A DNA stretch of 64,000 nucleotides from Chlamydomonas sphaeroides (Eukaryota > Chlorophyta > Chlorophyceae > Chlamydomonadales > Chlamydomonadaceae). The DNA lies in assembly GCA_001662425.1 (NCBI GenBank), contig BDDC01000009.1:73325-137324 (forward strand), written 5' to 3'. The position numbers were made by a program, and so were the translations under genes. Position 1 is the first letter of the stretch, and each line of letters begins with the position of its first letter. Shown piece by piece: positions 56,592-64,000 of the stretch. The notes under the pieces were generated by a model. It was not told the origin of the DNA. It worked only from the letters and a program-made list of their open reading frames with translations, and searched no databases.

Positions 56592-58604
56592 ATGCGTCTG
56601 GCTTGCAACCGGGGCCAGGCGGCGTGGCTGCGGCGCACGAGCGCACCTTCGCGGACAGTCGCGATTTGCCAATTCCGGAAGTGTGCGCCTCGGGTTGCGG
56701 TAAGCGGAACGGTCGCCTTGCTTGGCTTGCAGGCTGCGTGCGACAGCCTGCAGTCGCGCGACTGCGTGCTCGCTATCCAGGCGACGCGTCGGCCCTGCGC
56801 TGCATTGCATGCTTGGCCGGTTGCTCACGCCTACTTCGCTGCCCTGGCCCCCGCCCCCAACTCAACCCATTCCTTTGCGCTCTCTTCCTCACGCAGTCGC
56901 CACACAGCGTTGAGCTCGACGGCACCGCGTCGGAGCCATCCCGCTCGGCGCCCAGCCCCAGTGGCAGCTGCTTCGCACTGGACACCATGGCCGAGGACGG
57001 CCAGGCCTGGGTGATGGACGAGCTGGGCCACCAGCTAGTCAACCTCACGCACCGCACGCCGCGCGCGTCTTGCCGCACCACCGAGCTGCGATCGTACCGC
57101 GGCGACCTGTCGGACTTCGAGCGCGGCCGACGGTGAGCCTCGCACCTGTCTGGCTCGCGGCGTTGCGCCTTGCGCGATAAGAAACCGTTGGATAACGCCA
57201 AGATCCGCACTTCGCAACCGAATCGGACAGGGAATCACGCACACGCTTTTCAACTCGTGCTGCCCCTTCCCCCCCCTGCCCTTCCCCTTCCCTGCCCCCA
57301 CGCCCTGCCCCCACAGCTGCGACCGTCTTGACCTGGACCTGGGGTGGGAGGCCACCGTCCGGGGCGCCGAGGACAACAAGTTCACCGGCCAGGCCAGGTG
57401 CGGGGCAGCGCTCGCGATAAGGACTGGCGACGAGTCGCGGCCGGGCTGCGTCGCGGCACCAGAAGCGCGCGGCTTGCCCCAAACGGCGGCGCGCGCACTG
57501 TAGACTTGCTGCCACTGCTTATGTCGCATTCAGGCAGAACATGGCTAGCTGCGGGTCCCCCTCTGCCGCGCCAGTCGGACAGCCCCTCGGCGAGGTGCCG
57601 CAGCCGCTCGCCGCCTGCTGGTAGCGCCTCCACGGCCCTTTCTGTCCCCCCCTCCAGCCGCCCGTCGCCTCATGTCCCATCCCGGCCCGCGACCCGTGCT
57701 TCCCCCTGTACCCATTGTATTCACGCTCACCTGTGCCTCGCCCGTGCCTCTCTCCCTCGCCTCCCTCCCTTGCCCAGGGTGACGCTGAGCACGGGCGACA
57801 AGCTGGACCGCGTGGGCGTGGAGGTGGAGGTGGACCCGGCCTGCCTGGCGGCTCTGCCCGGGGAGCGGCAGACGGTGGTGCGGGACGTGGTGTACGCGGT
57901 GAGGGGAAAGGGACAGGGAAGGGCAGAGGCACGGGCAGGGGAGGAAAAGCATGAGGGGAGGAGAGGGCAGGTAGGCACCCGTGGGGATGGGTGTGCGGGG
58001 AGTGCGGAACGGGTACCAGCAGCTGCCGCGGGAGTGTGGCAAGCTCGCCTGCTGCTGCTGCTGCTGCTCTCCGCAGCGGCCCATCCACCACATCCTCTCC
58101 CTCCTCCCCTGCCTCGTCTCCCGCACCCCTCCCCCCTCAGGTGCAGTCCCTGGACACGGCCATCATGGAGAAGCTCAACGACTTCCTGTGGTGAGGCGGG
58201 GGAAGGTTGGGGAGGAGGGAAAGGCATGGTGGAGGAAAGGGAGGCGTGCGGCCGTGTCCTCTGACGCGACTCACATTACAACCGTCAGAGTGGGGGAGGG
58301 CAGCGGCGAGCCCCCAGGCTTTTGCACGCTCCGGCTCCGGACCACCGCATCAACCCCGCTCCGGAACCCTGCGCGCACTCCACGATCCCAGCACTCCACA
58401 GCGCATGCCGTCGCGCGCCGTGCGCACCGCCAGGCTTGCTTTGGTCGCTCTTCACGCGCGCCGCACCCGTGGCAGCTGGGCCGACGCGAGGCCCCCTCCC
58501 GCCTCCCCAGGTCCGTGGAGCGGCACAACAGCCGGCCTGCGTCCCGTGACGACGACGAGGAGGTTGTGAGGGAGCAGCTGCCGGCGGCCGCCAGGCAGCA
58601 GTAG
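56592..58604 (+). CDS. Small protein resembling the N-terminal domain of Hsp90 activator AHA1
   Basis: Six exons in phase (56592-56699, 56897-57132, 57317-57397, 57778-57898, 58141-58190, 58511-58604) encode 229 residues. The first exon is Arg-rich without acidic residues (MRLACNRGQAAWLRR) and could be an organelle-targeting peptide; an alternative start is MAEDGQAW at 56988, which has a better context. The body reads ELRSYRGDLSDFERGRR, LDLDLGWEATV, FTGQARVTLSTGDKLDRVGV and LDTAIMEKLNDFLW. This order of a G-(E/D)-x-x-x-x-(N/E)-R-x-G strand, a W strand, a G-containing strand and a closing helix resembles the AHA1 N-terminal domain. The C-terminal AHA1 domain is absent and the tail is acidic. 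The assignment is tentative. Confidence 0.45.
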
Positions 58605-60217
58605 GCGCGGCCCGGCTGCGGGAGGAGCAGAGGCATGGGCACCGGGGTGTTGCAGGGGCGCTGGCGCGCAGCGGCATGGGCCCGGCAAGTGCGGCTCCTC
58701 TGGGGGGGAGAGGGACATGGGCCTCGGCGGCATGTGGCGAGCCGGGAGCCGAGCAGGGGCACGTCCGCCTTGGTGGCCCTGGAGGTGCGCGAGGGGCGCC
58801 GTGGCGGCTGCGCTGAGGTGCGCTCGGTGGCGCAGTGCCGGTGGGCGTTGATGCCGTGGAGAATGGAGACGGGCGCTGTGGGGAGCGCAGGCGGCTGGGG
58901 AGGAGGAGCAGGGGCGCGGTGCGCGCCCGGCGCAGATTGCGCGCACCAGCGGGCGGCCGGGGCCGCTGGGGCTTTGGGCGTTGGCGTGGTGGCGGCCTGT
59001 GCATTATGTGCGAGGGAGGTGTGTGTGGGTGTTGTACATGAGGGCCATCATGGCCGGCCGAGCACTCGAGAGGGCCTGCGTCGGAGAGTCGGGGTGTGAG
59101 GGCATTCGTTCGCGCGTCGATGCGCACACCCCTTGCCGCGCGCAGGGGAGCACACGCCGCTGAATAAGGGGGGCTGGGGGCAGGGTTCGTCGCATGGAAG
59201 AGTGCGCTGCATCATTGCCCGGTAGCTATCGCCCGAGGGAGGGAGCGAGGGACCTGTCCGCGTGTCGATGCCGATGCGCGTGTCGACACATGTCGACCCC
59301 ATGCGGGTAGGTGTGCTTAGCTGCTCACGGAGCTTCCCGTTTGGCTTGGGCCGCAATGCCGCCCGGCGACACGACGTGGCCGCCCGGGTTCGGTATCTGA
59401 GAGTTGTAGTTGATTGCTTTTTTGCCGGCCGCCACTTTTTATGGCCAGCCGTTGCTGTCCCTGAACCGAAGACCTGGTTGCGGCATGGGGGCCGGCGGGC
59501 GCCAGCGCACAAGCACCTGCACACGCATGGATGCATCCCTGTCTGGCGCGCATTGCGCCGTGTGCAGCTGTGGTGGCTGGGCATTTTTACAGTTGGCTGG
59601 TGCGGCTGTCGAGGTAAGCTGTGCGGCATTTCGGGGGTGTTAGTTCGCAGGTTCGCCGGAGCGGGGCTTAACGACGTCGCAGGTGGCACCCGGCCAGGCC
59701 GTTGCGTTGACTGGCGACGGCCCGAGCTGCCCGGGTAGCCAATTGTAAGTATCCGAGGCTCTTGCCGAGATACGGGACGCGGGGAGCGGAGGCGTTGGCT
59801 GCTGCTCCGCGCACGTCAAGCAAGCTCTGCGCGGCCTTGATTGCCGCCCCTTGGCGCTGCTGCGCCGCAATGACTGCACTGGTAGCGGATGTATGCGTGG
59901 GCCACACGCAAGGCATAGCGCCGTCGCACCGCGTCGGCAGCGTCGGCAGCGTCGCGGCAAGTCGGTGCGTAGGACGCACAGAGTGGGTGGGCGGGCAGCA
60001 GGCCGTCATGTGAAGCCCCGCCCCTAGGATTCGGCTGGTCGGCTACGGTCGGCTGGGACAACCAAGGCGCGGATTCAGGGCGGCTCGGCGGCGTGCGTGG
60101 GAGTGCACGTACAAGCGGTGGGGGCAAGGTGTGGCCGTTGTCGCTGTAGCTCGATTACAATGGGAGAGGAATGCAGCCGAACGCGTGGATGTACGGGCGT
60201 TCAACATCTCACACACA

Positions 60218-60330
60218 CCTTTCGGGTTCTTTCAAGGCGGCGCTGGGCTTGGCTTCCCGCACGGGTGCATCTAAACGCATCCCTACTTTCTTCCTTGGGA
60301 CGACCAGCGCGTCACCAACCCGGGGCGTAC
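60218..60330 (+). repeat. Dispersed-repeat copy related to 38113-38275
   Basis: The stretch GGCGGCGCTGGGCTTGGCTT, then a TGCATCTAAACGCATCCC segment and ACCCGGGGCGT, follows the same order as in the RING-CH intron copies. A CTTTCGGG motif precedes both loci. No coding capacity or terminal repeats were recognised. Confidence 0.6.
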
Positions 60331-60662
60331 CGATTGTGGGGTGGTACTCTATTTCGGTCCTAAAAGTTGAACACACCTTTCGCTCACCAACGTATACTGA
60401 CGGAGCGTGGCGGACCCAGGGCGACAGTTAGGACCAGCTTTGCCAGGGTATGCCTGTGATGCCTGCCTTGACCCTAGGGCACGCCCTAGGGCCCCTTGTA
60501 TGCCTCGCGCTGTGCAATCGGCGGCCTGATTGCCGTCAGCGCGAGGAGCTGTCAAATATGCCGTCGTTGACCACAAGCTGAGGATGCTGATTGGGAGTAG
60601 GGGCTCAGCGGGGACTCGCGCTCAGGGTACGTGCCAATTGCACGCCGCCTGTCCGCGACGGG

Positions 60663-60690
60663 TGTCTCGTGCGCTTTGCCACACGAGACA
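60663..60690. repeat. Perfect 9-bp inverted repeat
   Basis: TGTCTCGTG (60663-60671) and CACGAGACA (60682-60690) are separated by 10 nt and could form a hairpin. A TGTAA lies 24 nt downstream, so it may belong to a transcript end. Confidence 0.5.
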
Positions 60691-60863
60691 TAAATGTGCA
60701 GTAAAGGTAACGCTGTAACATATGCTCCATGGGATTCGTTGCTGAATGCGCCAGCGTTCGTTCTTCTCTAACTACTAGAGCTAGGCAATCCTCAGTGTTT
60801 CTATGCACGTGCACCTGAATACAGCTGACATACAGCTCGGCAGACTTTGACCTTCCGACAGCC

Positions 60864-60890
60864 AGCTGTCGCGAGCATCGCTCGACAGCT
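60864..60890. repeat. Imperfect palindrome of 27 bp
   Basis: AGCTGTCG (60864-60871) pairs with CGACAGCT (60883-60890), with further partial pairing inside. Extra CAGCT motifs flank it. It could be a hairpin or a protein-binding site. Confidence 0.4.
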
Positions 60891-61379
60891 TAGACAGCTC
60901 CCATTCTAGCCTTGCAGGTCAGTCGGGCACGTCGCAAGTGTCTCGAGCAGTCTGGGGCCGCCTTTCCCCTGAAGCTCACCAAGCGTCGCGTCGTTGCTTG
61001 CCCCCCCCCCCTTTATCGCGTCCCGCCGTGTCCCGCCGCCCCCACGCCCCGGCATCGCGCTTGCAGTCGCCCTTGCGTGGACAAGGTGGCCCAATGCGGC
61101 CCGCGGACTGCATCGTGGCCCGCTCTGCGGTTGCATGAGCGCGCATGAATGGCCGCCTAGCGATATGACAACCGCTTCCCTGTACTCAAGTGAACACCAA
61201 CCTCCGCATGCACCCTTGTATCACGACCGTTCCCCCGCGCCGCGAGCACATCACCTTCACTGTTGAATAACAACTGCTGGTTCAGCAACTAAGCATCAAC
61301 ACCAGCTGGGTGGCTGCAGCTCAGCCAACCCCAGGCCGCGCAGCTCGGGAGGCCGTTGCATTGCGGCGACAAGCAAGCG

Positions 61380-63155
61380 ATGGACGGCGGCCTAAAACAA
61401 GAAGTGCTGGACGTGCTCGGGGGTGATGGCGGGCCCCCAGCAGCTGCTGCCAACGACGGCGCTGGCCACAGCTCTGCTTCACTGTTGGTGTTGAAACTAT
61501 TGAAGAGAAACATGCTCTACGGAACCGCCGCCATCCGGGCCGCCTTCCCGCAGCAGTTGGCAGCGCTGCGCTCCAGCGGCGGCGCCAAGCAGCCCGTGGT
61601 GCTGCACGTGAGGGAGGCCGGCGAAGGTCAGCGGCTGCGGCCGTATGGACTCAACCTGATCGGCGGCAGCAATCGCGGCAAGGCACTCACCAGCGTCGCC
61701 CGGCTGCTCAAGGACCTGGGCCTGGAGCAGCAGCAGCTGGGGGCGGAGCTGCGGCTGTCGGTGCTGCCCGACGGCCGGGCGGTGGTGGAGGGGCGGGAGC
61801 TGGAGCTTGCCACCGGCCGCCCTCACGAACCAGCTGCTGTGGAACTATCGGAGCTTGCCTGCCGCAAGGGAAGAGCTAACCTCACGCAGCGCGTCATTGC
61901 CGCGCTGCTGGGCCGGGAGGTGCTGGCGGAGGGGCTGCCGAAGGGCAGCGTGGTGCCGCTGCGGGCGGCGGAGGGGCTGCCGTGGCCAGGCCTGGTGGAG
62001 GGCGCTTCGCTGCGCAGCCAGCGGCCGTCTGCTAGAGGCGGGCATCCCACCTGGCGCCTCCATGGCCTCACCCGATGGATGAGGGCCGCTGGTGCCCAAG
62101 CTGGCGACTGGCTGCGGCTGGCCGCTGTGGTGCCAGCTGTCGAGGCGGCGGAGGGCGAGCAGAGCGCGGCAGGCACCCGGGTCGACGCTGTCACTCTTGC
62201 CTTGCAGCGCTCGGCTGCTGGGCGTGCTGGCGGCCGGCTGCGGGACGCCGCTGGTGATGGCAGTATTGACGAGGACGGGGCGCTGCTGCTCCGCGTGGCA
62301 TCGGAACTCCGCAACATCGACGGCATGACTGCCATCCGCGCCGCCTTCCCGCAGCAGCTGGCGGCGCTGCGCTCCAGCGGCGGCACCAAGCAACCCGTGG
62401 TGCTGCATGTGAGGAAGGCCGGCACAGGGGAGCTGGTGCGGTACGGGCTGAGCCTGGGCAACAGGGGTGCAGGATGCGCCCACATCACTGGTGCCTCTCG
62501 GCTGCTGGGCGACCTGGGGCTTCAGGGCCAGCCGGGGGCGGAGCTGCGGCTGTCGATGCTGCCCGACAGCCGGGTGGTGGTGGAAGGGCGGGAGCTGGAC
62601 CCCGCCGTCACCACTGGTGACCCCAACGTGGCTGCACTGACCGAGCGCTCCTGTCGCCGGAGCGAGCAGGTCATCATACCTCAGGCTATCGTGGCCCGGC
62701 TGCTGGGCGAGGAGGTGCTGGCGATAGGGCTTCTGCAGGGCACCAGGGTGCCGCTGCGGGCGGCGGAGGGGCATCCACACGCCGCCATGCTGGAGGGCGC
62801 GACGCTGCGCAGCGTTCCTCGCGCCGCCACGGGCCGCCAGCCCACCTGGTGCCTCTCCCGCCTTGGCTGCTGGCTGCGCGCCCTCAGCGCTGCACCCGGT
62901 GATCAGCTGCGGCTGGCGGCTGTGGAGGCGGCGGAGGGCGAGCAGGGCGTAGGGGGCAGCAGCGTGGCCGCCGTCACTGTCGCTCTACAGCCCGGTCACG
63001 TCGGGCAGAGCCCCCCCCCCGGTGCACCCGCCACTGGGCTCCGGCCCGCCGGCTGTGAGACCTCAGCGAATGAGGAGCCAGACCCGACGGCTACGACGGC
63101 CGCGTCATGTCAGCCCCCAAGCAGCCCTGGCCTCCGTGCTGGATGTCGGCGGTAA
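61380..63155 (+). CDS. Intronless protein with two tandem 235-residue modules, function unknown
   Basis: The ATG at 61380 opens an uninterrupted 591-residue frame with no introns, unlike every other gene here. After an Ala/Gly N-terminus come two homologous modules, about residues 34-277 and 302-536. Both contain TAIRAAFPQQLAALRSSGG-type text (AAIRAAFPQQL in the first), QPVVLHVR, (P/R)YGL, RLL-x-DLGL, GAELRLS-x-LPD, VVEGREL, then LLG-x-EVLA, VPLRAAEG, LRS, PTW and GD-x-LRLAAVE. Each module seems to hold two related halves, both ending in a G(A/D)-x-LRL strand, giving four units. The W...GD-x-L pattern recalls plant B3 DNA-binding barrels, but this is only a guess. The frame ends shortly after a C9 run (63011-63019), while another frame continues with similar text, so this stop may be artificial. 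Confidence 0.6.
   Translation: MDGGLKQEVLDVLGGDGGPPAAAANDGAGHSSASLLVLKLLKRNMLYGTAAIRAAFPQQLAALRSSGGAKQPVVLHVREAGEGQRLRPYGLNLIGGSNRGKALTSVARLLKDLGLEQQQLGAELRLSVLPDGRAVVEGRELELATGRPHEPAAVELSELACRKGRANLTQRVIAALLGREVLAEGLPKGSVVPLRAAEGLPWPGLVEGASLRSQRPSARGGHPTWRLHGLTRWMRAAGAQAGDWLRLAAVVPAVEAAEGEQSAAGTRVDAVTLALQRSAAGRAGGRLRDAAGDGSIDEDGALLLRVASELRNIDGMTAIRAAFPQQLAALRSSGGTKQPVVLHVRKAGTGELVRYGLSLGNRGAGCAHITGASRLLGDLGLQGQPGAELRLSMLPDSRVVVEGRELDPAVTTGDPNVAALTERSCRRSEQVIIPQAIVARLLGEEVLAIGLLQGTRVPLRAAEGHPHAAMLEGATLRSVPRAATGRQPTWCLSRLGCWLRALSAAPGDQLRLAAVEAAEGEQGVGGSSVAAVTVALQPGHVGQSPPPGAPATGLRPAGCETSANEEPDPTATTAASCQPPSSPGLRAGCRR
61500..62990 (+). repeat. Tandem gene-internal duplication, period about 810 bp
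   Basis: DNA from about 61520 and from about 62325 matches closely, including CGCCTTCCCGCAGCAG and GCGCTGCGCTCCAGCGGCGG, and the encoded modules stay aligned to their ends. The first part is much more alike than the second, so the duplication is either recent or partly homogenised. Confidence 0.8.
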
Positions 63156-64000
63156 GCTCGCGGACAGAGTCCAGGGCAGCATCGAGAAGAACGGCAGCAG
63201 CAGTGACAGCAGTGAGGAGAGCAGCGAGAAGAGCAGCGATGATGAGAGAAGCGAGGCTGGCAGAAGTGAGGAGGCCAACGGCAGCGACGCTGGCGGATGC
63301 CCTCCCTCGGCCGCCGCCACTGCCTCCTGCATCCTGCTCCGGCTGCACCGCGGCCAGCAGCTGTCGGTGGCCGCTGCTGCGCTGCGCACCCTGCTGCCCG
63401 CACTCGTGGACGCAGCCCGGGCGAGCGGCGCGCCCCAGGCCGTTGTGCTGCACACCCTGGGAGCGGGCGGCGGGCTGGAACAGCACCACGTCACGGCGGC
63501 CCTCGCGGGCGGCACCTGCCGCTTTGAGGGCACCTCCGGACTGCTGCGGGAGCTGCGGCCGCTGCTGGGGCAGCATGAGGGCGGTGGCGGTGGCGGCCAC
63601 AGCACCACAGTGCGGCTGCGGCTGCTGCCCCCGGCCGGCCTGCCACTGCTGGAGCCGGCGACGGCCTGGGATGGGCCAGGCGGCGACGTCAATGGGCAGT
63701 GGCGCTTGGCAGCCCAGGGTTTGGCAGCCGGCAGCCAACAGCCACTGCTGCCGTCAGCAGCGGCAGCCGCCGCCCCGGCTTCGCAACGCACTCGCAAGCA
63801 GCAGCGCGCCGGCAGGGATGAGGGTGGCCCGCTCTGCAGTACAGACGGCAGCAGCAGCGTTGGAGAAGCTTCGGAGGATAGGCTCTTGCCACAGCCCCGG
63901 CGGCAGCGCCAGCAGCAGCGGCTGGGGGTTGAGCGCGCCGGCCCGCGGCACACCAGGCGCCCGGATGGCTGCGGATGGGCTCTGGCCGCACAGCAGCTTG
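62953..64000 (+). CDS. Continuation of the module-repeat gene in the +1 frame (partial)
   Basis: This frame is open from 62953 to the end of the window. After the C9 run it reads VSPQAALASVLDVGGKLAD, then a Ser/Glu linker (SSDSSEESSEKSSDDERSE, 63205-63260), then a third, divergent unit: ILLRLHRGQQLSVAAAALRT, PQAVVLHT, GLLRELRPLLG and VRLRLLP. These follow the order AIRAAFPQQL, QPVVLHVR, ARLLKDLGL, LRLSVLP of the first modules. The rest is Gln/Arg/Ala-rich and runs off the window. It has no start of its own and is best read as the 3' part of the same gene, reached by a homopolymer error, a frameshift or a small intron between about 63011 and 63110. Confidence 0.5.

Larger units (their letters stand above)
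58605..61379. other. Long intergenic region with repeats
   Basis: This 2.8-kb stretch is the longest without a supported gene. It holds a dispersed-repeat copy (about 60218-60330), two inverted repeats (60663-60690, 60864-60890) and TGTAA motifs at 59744 and 60714. Composition shifts to lower GC after about 60100. ORFs on both strands are short or GC-driven and lack motifs; no tRNA or rRNA was recognised. The last few hundred bases should hold the promoter of the module-repeat gene. Confidence 0.5.

Noticed and set aside
58285..59127. 280-codon minus-strand ORF
   Set aside because: It overlaps the last exon of the AHA1-like gene, is rich in Arg/Pro/Ala and has no motif.
59620..59760. Possible tRNA-like sequence
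   Set aside because: I could not find a consistent cloverleaf, anticodon arm or T-loop consensus.

Overview
The window looks like nuclear DNA of a flagellated or recently flagellated green alga (core Chlorophyta, Chlorophyceae-like). It is very GC-rich. Genes are split by many short GT-AG introns with CAG or AAG acceptors, Ala/Gly/Pro/Gln low-complexity linkers are common, TGTAA-type polyadenylation signals follow several stop codons, and two axonemal dynein light-chain genes are present. The species cannot be fixed from the sequence. There is no rRNA, tRNA, CRISPR array, operon or recognisable complete transposon.

Layout: DNA2 helicase/nuclease (+, 122-11352); translin-family protein (-, 12054-14667); a DNAL4/LC10-like dynein light chain (+, 15577-16409); a Tctex-family dynein light chain (+, 17287-18141); a giant membrane guanylate cyclase with a GAF domain (-, 20052-31809, with a 337-N assembly gap); a two-helix membrane protein resembling NAT8-type acetyltransferases (+, 32115-34142); a RING-CH membrane E3 ligase (+, 34921-38949); UFD2/E4 ubiquitin factor with a C-terminal U-box (+, 39871-49114); a degenerate YqgF/RuvX-like protein (-, 50216-52067); clamp-loader subunit RFC5 (+, 52555-56055); a small AHA1-N-like protein (+, 56592-58604); and an intronless gene of repeated modules (+, 61380 to beyond the window end) whose frame breaks at a C9 run.

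Two genes serve replication and repair (DNA2, RFC5), two serve ubiquitination (RING-CH, UFD2) and two serve the axoneme. Three divergent pairs (translin/DNAL4, cyclase/NAT8-like, RuvX-like/RFC5) share short intergenic promoters. Coding models were built by hand from exon phase. For translin, DNAL4, Tctex, cyclase, NAT8-like, RFC5 and the AHA1-like gene every exon junction keeps frame. The first third of DNA2 and the fourth exon of the RuvX-like gene are less certain.

The most unusual items are the intronless module-repeat gene at the right end, the roughly 3,280-residue cyclase (one 6.5-kb exon, plus a 12-nt microexon carrying its purine-specificity glutamate), and a dispersed repeat shared by a RING-CH intron and the 60.2-kb intergenic region.
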